A stretch of DNA of 54,361 bases, from contig NC_049993.1 in NCBI RefSeq assembly GCF_000003815.2, forward strand, positions 11,314,778 to 11,369,138, written 5' to 3'. The position numbers were made by a program, and so were the translations under genes. Of the stretch, positions 1 to 14,200 are shown in pieces. The stretch's first letter is position 1, and every line of letters starts with the position of its first letter. This stretch comes from Branchiostoma floridae. Taxonomy: Eukaryota; Chordata; Leptocardii; Amphioxiformes; Branchiostomatidae. The notes beneath the pieces are model-generated. The model did not search any database. It was not told the origin of the DNA and was given only the letters and a program-made list of their open reading frames with translations.

Positions 1-425
1 TCCTTTAATGCTCCCTTCTGTTCAGAAAGTCCCACTTTGCCCCATGTTTAAGGAAACTTACTGATGTGACGTACATACATACTAACCATGTCCTTGGTGC
101 TGAAAAGCCTTCCCTTGAACTTAGTGTTGATATACAGTATAACAGTAACTCCCTTTGGGGATTTTTTGGGAACCTGGATTCTTTTGATCGTTTGACATAT
201 TGATGGGGCCCTGAAATGGTGTTTTCTACTGAAATATTTCTTTTTACATGCATCATCATTAACATCAAAGTTATGAACATATGAGTGACTTGTATCAACA
301 TCTTGACACCAACTGTTGTCCACAACTGTTACTGTTTGATAACTTGATGTACTAAGATCCCATATTTTAAGTATAATTTAAAATCTTTGGTAATTAATGG
401 GCTTTCTTATTTTTCCCATCCACAG
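1..425 (+). other. Partial SVEP1-like intron at the window edge
   Basis: The stretch before the first exon ends with a pyrimidine-rich tract and CACAG acceptor at 421-425. I see no coding signal in it on either strand; the short open frames there do not resemble any family. Confidence 0.6.
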
Positions 426-2236
426 ATGTCAGACTACTGTGGAAATGACATTGAGTGTCAGCTGAGGCACGTGTCATCACGGTGTGTGCAAATCAACTAT
501 GGAGAAGCCAACTGGAAACAGGTCCTGTCAGGAAGTGAAGGTAAAATGTTTGTTCCACACTGATTTCTTCTCTCATTAGCAACTCTGTTGTCACAAATGA
601 TTGTTTTCTTATTTTGCGATATGTTTTTTTTTTATTTTGCGATATGAGACAAGTTTTTGTAATTTGAGTATCATTTGCTAGTTTTTCTTTATTATTTCAT
701 TTGTACTGATTTCATTTATTGTAAATGTCTAGGCCCCCCAGGCCAACGTTGAAAAATGCTGATTGAAGGCAATTTGTATCCCCTGGTTAAATAAATAAAC
801 AAATAAACAAACAAACAAAATGTTGCAACTTGGAAATAGAACAACTGACAAACCATGATACTTTTCATTTTTCAGAACCTCAGTACTCTGATGTGATGTT
901 CCACCCTGCGACAAACCTAAAGATGGGCAAAAGAAATAAAAGAAACCTGTTAAGCCACCTCAGGAAAAAGCATCTGGGCAGGAAACAAACTGACTTTGCA
1001 CAGCAAACAAGGAGACATTTAGAGCATCAACTTAAGAGTTTACAAAATAATGAAAAGAGAGGGAAACGAGACCGTGGACATGAGGAAACCCAGGAAATCT
1101 ATGGCAAGTGGACCAGAAAGACTTCTACCAGTGAGTTTCCCACGTTGGATAGTATATTCAGTGGTTCCTACAGGACCTCAGCTCGCAGAGAGGACGTCAG
1201 AAGGGATGTGGAGAAAAATGGGCAATACCAAGGATCCTTGTCTGAAGAGATTGAGGCTGCAACTGACGATCCTGAGGACCAGATAGGGGTACCATCCTAC
1301 AGGTTGGTGGGATGCATATTGTGTCATGATGCTGACATTTGTGACTGCCTTTCACTGTGTCATATATTATGTATGAAAATTGTTTGAAGTTATTCCACTA
1401 TCAAACTGCAAGGATGGTATGACAGAAATTTCCAAGATCATCACGGGCTTGTAGAATTGGAGACTCTGAACATGTTGGATTACAGGTATTGGTTGCATTT
1501 CCGGTAGTGCTGAATATATACTTGCCCTTAAACTCCATATATTGTATTTTTCCTTTCTGAAGGAGGATATCCTCTATTCAGCTGGGGTTGAATGACCTGA
1601 GAAGCCGGATACCTGAAGCTCCAGACTGGGAGGGCACTGGTATCTATGACAAGAACAACCTGGTCTCATACCAGGTACAGGTAGAATTAGAACTCACAGG
1701 TGAGACCATCTTCTCATCTTGATGTAAGCTTGCCACATAAGATACAGTAAGAATCAAAAACTGTTTTTTTTCTCTTTGAAAAATATGTTACCTTTTATGA
1801 AATGTAGTTTTTTTGTATATGGTGGTGTGTAAAGAACTCCATGGTAGTATGATCTACTAGACCAAGGAGATTTTCAACCTCCTTGACTAGACTAATGACC
1901 TAGGTGTATTTATGCATTTGATAAAATGTTACTGACGAACAAATCATAGCCTAGTTGGGCCTTGGTAGACCTGACAGTTGAGACTAGACGATATCCTTGC
2001 TTCAGGTCATGCCACACCTCCCCCTGACAGCACCACAGAGGAGCAGCAACAGCTACAGAAGGAGCTGCTGAACACCCTGGACGATGTGCCTACTCACATG
2101 ACCACAGATGGGGCAGAGGGGGCGCTGGACATCGATGTAGATGGACATGACCTGAGACTGGACTTTAACGCCATCGACACTCAGCCGGCCTCCCTGTTCT
2201 GTCAGCCGGGGGCCGTCCTGAGGGGGGCCTTCTGTG
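426..2236 (+). CDS. SVEP1: SVEP1-like exons 1-4: basic linker before the GCC2/GCC3 domains
   Basis: Exons 426-540, 876-1302, 1563-1699 and 2006-2236 join in phases 1, 2, 1 and 1. The first encodes a short cysteine-containing piece ([15 protein letters not shown]). The second encodes a long Lys/Arg-rich, probably disordered segment ([13 protein letters not shown]). The third continues with [16 protein letters not shown] and [11 protein letters not shown]. The fourth is acidic and Gln-rich and ends with [13 protein letters not shown], which leads into the first ephrin-receptor-like domain. In vertebrate SVEP1 an equivalent region links the last N-terminal sushi domain to the GCC2/GCC3 repeats. 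The agreement of phases (AG+G for Arg at 1302/1563, G+GT for Gly at 1699/2006) supports these joins. I recognise no catalytic or binding motif. Confidence 0.75.
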
Positions 2237-5200
2237 GTAGGATTACTGACAGATTTTGTGTTGGTCACCAACTTTGAACCAGTATCAGAGCTAGACAATC
2301 AGAATGATATACTAGTAGTTTCTGTGCAGTCTAAAGTCAATGTCATTGCTGGATCAGAATATCCAGTTACTTGAAAAAGGAATTTTAAAAAAAATCCTCT
2401 CCTGTATCAACTCATGTACAAAGAAGCAAGAAGAAGTCTACTCTAATTGGATAGCTTAGTACAACAATTTTGTCTACTATGTGATTTGTCATTGATTGTT
2501 GTCTATACTCTCCTGTATATGTTTGTTAAGTCAGAACAAGAAAAAAAATAGATGACTAACTTGTACCTAACTCTACTGAGGCTTGAATGTACAATAAAGG
2601 CCTTTTGTTCATTTAATTTAAGTTTTGTTGTTACTAAATGAATGAACATATGAATGAAAACTACATTTTTGCATCAGACCTACTGTTCAAATGTTGCATT
2701 CTGTCTGTACAGTGAACTGTCCCCAGGGAACATTCTTTGATGTTCAGAGGGGGGAGTGTGCAGCCTGCCCTGTTGGTACGTACCAGGACCTGGAGGCACA
2801 GCTGCAGTGTGACATCTGTCCTAGCAAGACCTCCACAGCTACACAAGGGTCCAAAACTGTCAAGGACTGCAAGGGTTAGTGCACACGAGCAGTTGTGTAG
2901 TAAAATTCATGTTCTTATCTCTGCAAGTCTATCTGTTTTGGGGAAAAAATTATGTCTTGACCGTTTCTGTGAATTTATTACAACTAATTTTACATATTTA
3001 TGTTTTCAAAAGGTTTTTGTTGGTACATTATTTTTATTACTTCTGGCAGCCAATCAGAAAGAAGAAGAGCAGTGACATCATCAAAAACCAAGTAGATTAA
3101 TGCAGAAAGTTGTCTATGTTTGTGTACTTCAGAATGTGGACCTCTTATTTTCAGTCGCACACAATACTTAAGGGTATAGTATTGTGTGAGTAGCCCAACA
3201 CAGGGCTAGAGGAAAAACATTCTGCATTTTGGAAAAAATGCTGCCTTTGAAAAAAACTAGTTGCTGTTGTTATTAAAGATTTTTTATTCTCTTAAGTTTT
3301 GTCACTTTTATCAAATTACGAACTTCTTCTGACTGCCTCCTCTCCCACAGCCAAGTGCAAACCTGGCAGTTTCTCCCCTGATGGGTTGGAGCAGTGCGAG
3401 ACATGTCAGATTGGGTACTACCAGCCTGAGGAGGGCAGCAGCTCCTGTCTGTCCTGTGATGGGAACCACACCACAGCCAGGAGGGGCACACGCACAAGCA
3501 AGGACTGTGGAGGTCAGTTCTACTGGGCAAGAAAGGATTACGCCTTCATACTAGATTATGCAAGTTCCAGCAACTCTATGGCACTTGAAGCCTATGCAGT
3601 GGTTAAATTCATGTTTTTGTTTTTTGCAATGACCTCTCCACCACAATATTATCATAATGCAATGGGTACAGATTTTCTTTGAGTGGTGCACTCCAGGTGT
3701 CTACTGCAACCTGCCTCTTGTTACCATGAAATTAAGTGCCCTGGGATATAATTGAACTCAACATATTTTTCTCAATAATAGGGTTTCATGATTGTTGTAT
3801 CAGGCTTGTTTCTTGCACACTCCCCCAGTTCAAGTTAAACAGAGGAAACTAAGTTTTGGAACCCTTTTTTTATCGTTTATTCCTAGTGTGCTTGTAGTGT
3901 ATTTACTATCTGAATGTTCTAGAGACTAAAAAAAACAACTATCCATGTTGTTGTACCTTCTGATAATAAAGTGGATTTGGATAGCCTTGGTCTCTTGTTG
4001 CCTGACACTGTATCTCTCTATTGTTTCCCCGGACACACCAGTGCTGTGCCAGCCTGGTTATGTGTCAGCTACAGGTCTGGAAGAGTGCTACCCCTGTCCT
4101 GAGGGATACTACCAGGAGAGGCCTGGCATGTCTGTCTGTAATGCCTGTTATAAGGGTGGTGTAAGACCTGGTAAGGGAGCCAAGAAAGGGGCAGCCTCCA
4201 TTTTTGAGTGCCTCGGTAAGATGTTTACATTTTTGTTTGTTTGTATCACACGGCAACTGTACAATGTAGTTGATGATAAATGTTATGAATTCAAACAAAT
4301 TGATTCCACTGTACAATCCTCAATTTTAGTTTATTCTATATCAGAGTTTTTGATAGGCAAACGACTAAATTGAAAAGCAAAATACATGTACATGTGGGGA
4401 TGATGATCATGACTCTCTGCATGAATCTTACCTCTTCTACATTATATCTTATGCTTATTTCATTATAGCCATTCTCCACAGTACATCATTGAACATGAGA
4501 TCTGCTGTATAAATTATCATAGGATCTAAATTAAATAGTGTGTTGGATCTTGAAATGTTCTCTCTTCATGGAGAATGAGACTTAAAGTTACACGTACAAA
4601 TGTATATACACAGATGTAACCTTTTGGCTACAAGCATCACCAAAACTGACATGCTTCTGAAGAACAAGTATTGTATCTTGATATGTTAGCTTACAAAATT
4701 GGAGCTACATTTCACACTGCACCATTACTTTTCTCTCTCTGCATACTGGTGCATACTATCAATGTACATTCGAGACAGGATTGAAAGGTGACTGTATTGC
4801 TACAATATATGCACATACATGTACACTTGTACATGTATATAGACATGTAGAAAAAGCAATGAGAATAAGTTATAACTTACATTTGCCAAGGATGCTGTGA
4901 ACCTTGTTGTTAGTAGTCCATTTGGATGAAAGATATATTACTGTTAAAATGAAAGAGAGAAGGGTTATCAAACTCGTCCTTTCTGTCCTGTATCCTGTAC
5001 ATATCATGATTATCACTGTCACAAAACATCAGTAAATTGGTCCTCCTTGTTGTCAGCTCGGCGGAATTTCTTGCACTTTTTGTGGTTCTTGTGGGAGTGG
5101 TACGCGTGTGTCTTGGTCAGCATGTCTGCTACGTCCTCCGTCTCGTCATCAAACTCCATGGTAAGTTCCGCGATCAGACTCCGTCGAGCCTGTCCTGGCG

Positions 5201-8200
5201 ACACGTCCCCAAACGTGGGGTTATTCACGACCTGGTCGGTACCGTTCCTCCTGCTGACAGGGTACCCGCAGATCTCGGTGTCGGATTTTGTGATGGGGTT
5301 CAGGTGGTCGTTCTCGGACGGGATGATCAGCTGCTGCTCGATCTGTCTCTGCTGCCTGTCCAGGCACATCACCACCCCCATCACAATCGCAGCGATCAGA
5401 ACAACCAACACGCCCAGCGCGATGAACGTCAACTGAGTTGTTGTCAGCCCTGGCCCATGTTTACCATGATTGGTAACCTTGGAGAGGTCTGCATAAGCAG
5501 TGTGGTTGTCCTTGCTTGTTGTAACTGGCTCAGTGTAGGCTTTAGCAGTTTTCTGGTCATCCACCCAGGGGTTGCTGATGTAGTAATCACCAGTGTAGAT
5601 ACTTCTGGTGGTGACTGTTGATGACATTTGAGTTGGGATGACTTTAACAGATGTTGTACCTACTTGTGCAGTGCTGACAATATCCCTCTTAGTTGGCTGT
5701 GTTGTAGAGATGTACTCAGCAGGGGTGGATGTCCCGCATGCCAAGGCCGACTGTTTGACGAATCGCAGCTCCTGCCCTCTCTGTGACTCGGGTGATTGAC
5801 AGGTGACACGGGTTCTGGCCGTGGTGTCCTGCAGCCACTCCCACAGTCCCTGCAGTTCACAGTCGCATCGCCAGGGGTTGTTGTTGAGATTCAGGCTCCG
5901 TATCTGCAACAGTGGGAGGACCACATCTTCCTCCAAGGATTGCAGACTGTTGTTGTACAAGGACAGGGATTCCAGTGCTACAAGACCAACAAATGACACA
6001 GACCCAATCCACTCAATTGTCTGGTTTGACAAGTCTAAGGCTTCAAGTGAGTACAAGTTTCTGAAGGAAGTGGTGTTGAGTGTTGTGAACTGGTTACGGT
6101 GAAGGCTTAGTGTTCTCAGACTCGGAAGCGCATTGAATGGATCCGTTGGTAAGTCTTTCAGTTGGTTTCCTCCCAGAAACAGGTAGGTAAGTTGTTGAAG
6201 CATGGCAAAGGCATTGTTTTCCAGAATTTCTATCTCATTGTCGGCAAGTTGAAGCAGGTAGAGGTTCTTGGTTTCTGCAAGAGATGCGGTCGGCACTGCA
6301 GGCAACTTGTTCCCATTTAGGTATAGGTGTTGCAAGTTCTCTAGTCCAACAAAGGCTTTACTTGATATGCTCGTTATAGAGTTTTGCTTGAGGTTCAAGT
6401 CCAGCAAGTTCTTTAGCCCTTGAAAGGTAAATTTTTGCAGACTACTTATGTTGTTGCTATCAAGGTGCAATGTCTTAAGACTGAGCATTTTTATGAACAG
6501 GCCACTAGGAAGAGTCTGAATATTGTTATCATCTAGATCCAAAAGTTGTAGTGTGCTGAAACCTTTGAAGAGTCTACTTGCTATCTGACTGATGTTGTTT
6601 TTTGGGAGGTTGAGGTATCTCAGTTTTCTCAGCCCCTTGAAAGCATCTTCCTCAAGAACGTGAATGTTACTGACAGCCAGCGACAGTCGCACTAGGTTGG
6701 TCAGGTTCTGGAATGTGTTTGAGCGAATCACAGTGAAATTGTTCCCTTGAAGGTACAAGCTCTTTGTTGAAGGCTGTATCTCAGCAGGTATGGTTTTCAG
6801 GTTGCGATGGTTGCAGTATACTGTTCCTCGCTTACAAACACAGATGCGTGGACAACCCTTCTTTTGGCCTTCGATATTGGTTGCCATGAAGAGCACAACA
6901 ACAAGAAGTACACAAAGCTTCATAGTTGCAGCCATTTGTAACCTGGAAAATAGGAAGTTTTGAAATTAGCGTTTGTAACTCATAAATAGAGATTATTTGA
7001 TATACACATTGTGCCTCCACATGTATCTGTAGGGAAGTCTTATCATGAACTGTCATTTCCGTATGTGAGACTCTATGATCAAAGCCAAGAGGAAATGTTT
7101 CAGAGTGAATCTAGTGGTGTTAACAAAATTAAGGCAGACCACCCATGATCCTCTGTTCCGTAAGCTCTTTCAATTGCTTCTAAAGCACACGTGCAGCAAA
7201 ACAGAGAACTTAAGATTTGATTTGAATTCAGATAATTCCACCAGGAATGGCTTTCTTCTATTCAAACCTGTTAGCAAAAGGATTTGGTGTAGATGATAAT
7301 GGCATACACCTTAAAACTTAATATTTCATGCTGAATGATCTCTCTTATCATTTGGCATTCAGAAATAATTCGACGAAAACTTAATTAAACAGATAGCAAC
7401 ATGCTTTTAAGCAATCTGAATGTAAGGAAAATCAACCATATTTTAGTAATACTATATTGATTAACCCTTCTTTCTTGTTAGTAAAATAACCTGTGCTCTG
7501 GTTAGCTCATCAGATGTACTTGATTGGCCCTGTCACCCTGTGTTAGGAATCAAATTATGGCAGCAGTTCAAAATCACATGCAGATTTCCATCTACTTTTA
7601 AACTTCAAAAAGGATGATGTCTGTACTGGAGCATGATGAGTGCTAAATCAAACAATCAGATCAATAAAGCTTCAATGACATTACCTTAATAAGTGGCAGT
7701 TTCACAGAGAAATTCTCTCGTCGACGTATGGGTACGAAGTAAAACAAAGGAACTGAACTGCTGCTGGACGCTGTATAATATCGCTGTCTGCTCGGTATCA
7801 AGCTGGTTAAGTACAAGCTGCGAATTTCCTGTGCCTCTCTGGGCAACTCCCTTACATCCTGTACATCACATGATCAGGGTAGACCAATTACATCAGAAAG
7901 ATCGGGAAGGAGAGGGGGGTGGTCACAAACGTTCTCAACCAAGTTTTACCCAGGGATATTAGGTGAATGGTTTACCATTGGACTAGCATCCTGCTATATA
8001 CTCCTTGCAAAACTCAGTGTGGCCCAAGGGCTATAGGAATGGAAATTTGCACTGCTGTATTAGTCTATACACCAAAAGATGTAATTTTAACTAGTATTAG
8101 ATACATATCATGTCCTCTGTTATTACATACATACAAAACAGTTTAACTAAACTAAAGATTGATAGTTAAACCTAAGCTATGTCACGTTACAGCTTTCAGT

Positions 8201-11200
8201 ATTATATTTTCATTACCTGAATTTGAAACTGCTGATAGCAACAAGAAAAGCTCAGTGCAAGCAAAAAGGCCATGTCAAAGCATTGGATTAAGGACTTAGG
8301 GTTGTCCAAGTTGTGTTTGTATGCGTGATGGGAGGAGGAAGTGGGTGCCTACAGGAGGAGGGGTGGGTGTTATCAGGGGAAACAGGTGTCAGGCTGGTTC
8401 CTCTTCTCAGGGAAGTGCTGGCCTGGGAATTGGGACATCACCATCTTAGGGGATTACCAACATCTACAACTGTCAAACATGCACCACCAGCAAAAGGGTT
8501 TTCATAATAATTCTTGCGACGTTATCAAATAATCACTTTCTGCAGAGTAATGTACAAAACCAAGGTGTCAGACGCTTTCAAATGTTTTCAATTTTGGCAG
8601 CTGATACCATACAGTTCCTGTTAGCATTCAACTGTTCTTTGTGTTGTAAATCATACCTTGTTGAGACAACTTTTGATTTATCTATACATGTAGATTAAGT
8701 TGAATGCTTACACTTTGTACAACAATACAAGTCATGGATATGAGTGGTCCAAAAAGAGTTTGTATTACTGGTTACTTCATCCTATGATAATATGAAAAAT
8801 GGCAATTTGCCCCCATGTGTAAATCACATGGATGCCCATGTGTAACATCACATGGATGTCTGTCACAGAATCATAAATTGTAAGCACAGGGATTATAAGC
8901 TACATGTTACAATGTTAGGTAATTGTTTCTTCACTATAGGAAGAGCAGCCTATGTTGATGTAAACGTGACCCAGTTTGAGTTGGCAGCAGACCTGACGTT
9001 TAACGACTGTTTCTCCGACCCCTGTGAGAATGGAGGAGACTGCAGGAGCATCAGTGCTGGCTATGTGTGCGACTGTGTGGCAGGGTACACAGGTAATCAT
9101 AACACACTCTTTAGATACTCAAAATCTTGAAGCGTTTGCAATCACTAACCTCTGCTATGAACTCATCCAACTCTTTGTGACCAGACATGTAGATTTTTAT
9201 GTTACTAGTATTACAGAAAATTTCCTGCCAAAGTGACTAGAATAGATACAGTACATTCTCATGGGTATGTCTCATTTCATATCATTCGTTGTTCCCACTA
9301 GATGAGCTGATCTCAGTGTATACCTTTTTTCCCAGGTGTGAACTGTGAAGTGGAGATTGACGAGTGTTTGTCGTCACCATGTCTGAACAATGCCACCTGC
9401 ACAGACCAACTCAACATGTTCACCTGTGCCTGCACACCTGGATTTACAGGTAGGGGATATCTATTTCTCTCTGAGTGTCACAGTACTTACTCAAGTATAC
9501 ATGTTGACAGAAACAAGTTGAGGGGAAAATTTGTTGATCCTGACAAGTTTGATCCCTGATTGTTAGGGAAAAGGGTTCCAAGCTTAATTTTTTTCTTGCC
9601 TTTTTATGGATGATTCCATCCAAAAGCTATGAGAATGCTTTTCTTTTGAATATAAAGATGAGAGGGTATGGGAAATGTAAACACAATGCAGACAGTCATT
9701 CACATGTACATGTACATGTGTAGTTGCAGAAGAAAATGTCCTACCTCTCCACTATTCAGCCTGTTGAATGTAAAGGTACATGTACCATCCATATGCTGTT
9801 TGTTACAGGATCCACCTGTGGTGAGGACATTGACGAATGCCTGTCATCTCCCTGTCAGTACGATGGCACCTGTGTGGACAAGACTAACGGCTACCAGTGC
9901 ATCTGTTCCAAGGGATATACAGGTGAAACTACTTACCATCATAAGTGCTTTCTTAAGATCCAGGTTGTTTCCCGGTCTTACAATAGTTCAGATTCCAAAG
10001 CCCATCTCCCTTTGTGTCTTACACAGACTCATGTTACTGTTGTTAAGTTGTTAATGTCAATAAAATTTCATGTTTAACAGAAATCAGTAAACTGTTTTGA
10101 AAACATGATCCAAATTGTATCAAAAGTAAAATGTGGTCTGTTGAGAGTTGTAAGTCTGTTGTGGTTGAAAAATGGTGGATATGGAAATAAAAAAAACTAA
10201 AGGTTAAGTCATAGTGGTAAATATTTCTGTAGATCTTTGGATAGAAGTTAATGTTTAAGTTTCATACAAATGACTATGCATAGCAATCAAGAGTCATTCT
10301 GTACGTACATGTATACCTGTCCAGGAATTATTTCTTTTCCAAATAGAAAACACTGTAGTTCAAAATTTGTCCTTGATAAACTTTTAAGTGTCACTTTTCG
10401 CAGCTTTGCCAGTATCACTCTTCATGCTAACCTCAGCACGGAAACACTCACTGACTTTGTCTGTACAGGAACAAACTGTGAAATAGAGGTGAACGAATGT
10501 TACTCTGGGCCATGCATGAACGGGGGCATCTGCTTGGATCTGATTGGTCAGTTTTCCTGCTCCTGTTCACCCGGTTACCACGGAGACAGATGTCAGTTAG
10601 ATATCAATGAGTGTTCCAGTCAACCCTGTTTCAACAATGGAACATGTGTCGATGCTGTCAACTCATTTAGGTGAGTTTGTTGCCTGCTGTACTATTGCTG
10701 GCTGCTAGGGGTCTCTTTTACACTTTCGACTTGGACACTTGCAGGACTTTCATATCTTGGATTTTCATAGGATCACTGTTTTTACTGCAAGCAATTTGTA
10801 CATACAATGCATGATGCAAAATATAGTGTCAATTTGTCAGATATGGAATTTTCTGAGTAGTTTTGTCAGGATTTTCCCTGATTTTGAGATCTTAGTGTTT
10901 ATTTCTACCTCAGCTGCCAATGCCCTGTGGGATTCACCTCTGATTTGTGCGAGATAGATATTGATGAGTGCGAGTCTGATCCGTGTCAGAACGGTGCCAC
11001 CTGCCTGGACCAGGTGGGCAGCTACACCTGTGTGTGTGCACCTGCTTTCTCAGGTGCCAACTGCGAAACAGGTGAGCATTACAGTGATTTTTATTGCTGT
11101 TCAAAATGTTTAATGGCATAGTGATAGCCATATCTTACGTGTACATTGTATAAAGACCTTTTACAACTCTCTGGCTTTCCTTGCAGAGGTTCCCTCAGAT

Positions 11201-14200
11201 TTCAACCTTGAGTTTGAGAGTTCAGGGACTGTTGATTACGTGATGATTGACAGCATTCCATCGCTGAAGGCACTGTCGTGTGCCTTCTGGATGCGTAGCA
11301 CAGACAAACAGAACTATGGGACCCCACTGTCTTATGCAACAAGCTCAGAGGACAACACATTTGTGCTGACAGACTACAATGGGTAAGTTGGTTTTGCAGC
11401 CATACACCTCACATGCACATGTATCCTGTCTTATAAACTATCATCACAAAGACATATCCCAACTTCGCCACATTCACAGATGAACAGAAAGCCACTTTCC
11501 TCTTAAAATTGCAGAACCCACAAATTTGGGGCTTTATGTCTTGCTCTGCATCAAGACAAAAGAAGTCATACCCAACCCGTTTAGAAATAGTAAACACTAG
11601 GATTCGAGTAGCTTCTTTTCACAATAATGTTTATCACTGTTCATTGTCACATGTATGTCTCCTATGTTTCCACCATGTACTTGCAGTTAGCCTCCAGGTA
11701 TTGACTTGCAAATAAACTTTCTATTGTTTTACTCTTCTTAAATTTCTCCTACAAGCTTAGGGTCTTCCTTATATTAGTAGGTACAAATGAATGAATATTA
11801 TTTGAAAAGTTAGTGATGTTCCCATCCAGAATCAAAAAGCGTTCTTCATTATTTGGTTTCAGTTTTGTGCTATACATCGGTGGGAGCAGCAAGGTGACTG
11901 ACGTGACAGCTAACGATGGCCGCTGGCACCACATCTGTGTCACCTGGACATCAGAGGGAGGGGTGTGGAGAATCTACAAAAATGGTTTCCTGGTGGATAT
12001 GGGACAGGGACTGGGAACAGACAGGGTTATACCAGGTGAGAGAAATGATTGAAATGATGAACTGTGTTCTGCAGCTGTCTGTGTAGCCACAGCTCTGAAT
12101 AATTTTGTTTCATGGTGACTTTCATATACAACTGACTGAAGCACAAACTGGTCCTGAGGTTGGAAATACCATATTAGACTGTGGGTTTGACCTCCTTCGA
12201 ACACCACAGGTAAAGGTTACCATAGCAGTCCTTCATAGGGAGTATTTAGGCACCAGTTCTGAAGAACAAAGTATATATACAAAAGTATATATACAAAAGT
12301 ACATGTACAAAAGAAGTATGGCTTGGTTGCAGTGCGATGGCTAAACAAATGAAAATGTGAAAGACAAAGTACTAGTACATGTACATGTAGGTTTAGTCTA
12401 AAACTCAGTAAAAACACCAAACAATTTTTATTGGTTGACTGAATCAATGAAAATGATCTTGTTTGACTTAAGCTAACTTGACAATATCCAAATCATCATT
12501 GCTGTGATTTGTATTTGGGGTGCCATCTTGCTGTTGTTGTTTACAGGAGGAGGTGCTTTTGTCTTGGGACAAGAACAGGACTCCCGAGGAGGAGACTTCC
12601 ATGCCCCTGAGTCATTCATCGGACAGATAAGCCTCCTGCAGCTGTGGGACTACGTCCTGTCAGAAGATGACGTCTTCACCATGGCAACCACCTGTCAGAA
12701 GAACGTGGGAAACGTGCGGGCGTGGCCAGACTTCCTGCCAGGAATTGTGGGACGAGTGAAGAAGACACCAACAAATATTTGTAAAGGTAGGTTTTCTTCA
12801 GACTTTTATTGCAAAGAATATACAATATACATATAGGTTTCCTTCTATGTTTGTGCCTGAATGATGGGTATAAGAAAGCTTTCAGTACACTTGAGGAGCT
12901 AGGTAGTATAGGCCTTGTGTTTTATACAATGATAAAATTTTCCATTGTTCAGAATTTGTTGTGAATAGGACTGCAAAGTTTTGGTGTACATTTGGAGCAT
13001 TGATATTGTTTCATGTGTAAACCATCTTTCCTTTTGTATCTCATGTTCATGAACCCCTATCACAGTAATGCTATATAGGATATGTTGTTGACGACATTTC
13101 TTCTTTTAGTAATAGAACATATGAAGAATTTATGTTCATCAGCATTGCCGAAGTTAAATTTTTCCTCATACAAAATGTACCATACACTCAGTTTATACAG
13201 TCATGTACAGGACTTTTCGTTAAGTGTGCTAAACAGAATATTCTACATTTGTATAAATCATTGCAACTGTTAGTCACATGTACATAAGTGGGGCAGTATA
13301 TCAGTTATGAGGTGACATTATTTACATATAAAACCTTTAAGGGTTAGTTGGCAAAATGTGATCTTATTCTGGAGAAAGAACTATTCACAACATATTGCCA
13401 TTTGTCCCTTCCATATTTCTACAAAATTAATACAAATTTGACAAAATTATCAATAATACAAATTTGACAATCTCTCAAAATGTACGTTGAGGTACTTACT
13501 TGAGGTACTTTTAGCAAGATCATTGTTTTGGTTAAAAATTATAGATAAAGCAGATTATACATTTTATGTTACAATTTCTTGCTGAGCGTAATAACATTTA
13601 CCACTACTAGGTTTTCCCAAATGTCTCTAAGGTCACATTATATGTCACCAAGTTGCCATTATCCCAGGCATAGATCCTCTTATCCTTGGGATTGTAGTCC
13701 ACCATGGAGGTAGCACCGTACTTGGAGACGAAGGGGATGTTCAGGCTGTTGCTTTTCCCAGTCTCTGTGTCAAAGGCATAGCTGATGATGTCTTCCTTGA
13801 TACCAGACCTGGTAGTGTACAGGACTCCACAGATCATGAAGGCATTGCCAGCATCAGTCTTCAGCTGGTCAGTAATCCATGTCTGGGTAAAGGAGAGGTC
13901 GTCAGGGTCCATCTTGCTCACCACAAGCTTCCCGTAATTCTCCTGGGCAGCGTAGATAGCCCACAAGCCTTTCTCATCAACAGCAAAGTCCACCAGAGTT
14001 GCCCCTCCCCATTGGTAATGGTACGGGCCAATGTTGCTGAGCTTTCTCTCGGCCACCACTTCCTCCTGCATGAAGTCAAACTTGACGATCTTGTTGCGGG
14101 AGTGGTAGAAGAGTGCCCCCTTGTAGATGACATGTCCCGTTCCCCACCAGTTGTACGGAAGGTTGTACGCCTCAGCCTCCTTCTTTGCTAGGAAGTTCTC

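Noticed and set aside
830-875. ATG start for the open frame beginning at 830
   Set aside because: The upstream 46 bases are intron; a TTTTTCAG acceptor and phase agreement with the exon ending at 540 place the coding start at 876.
5037-6102. Plus-strand open frames of up to 194 codons opposite the LRR gene
   Set aside because: They lie opposite a frame with complete signal, LRR, cap and membrane features, and have no features of their own.
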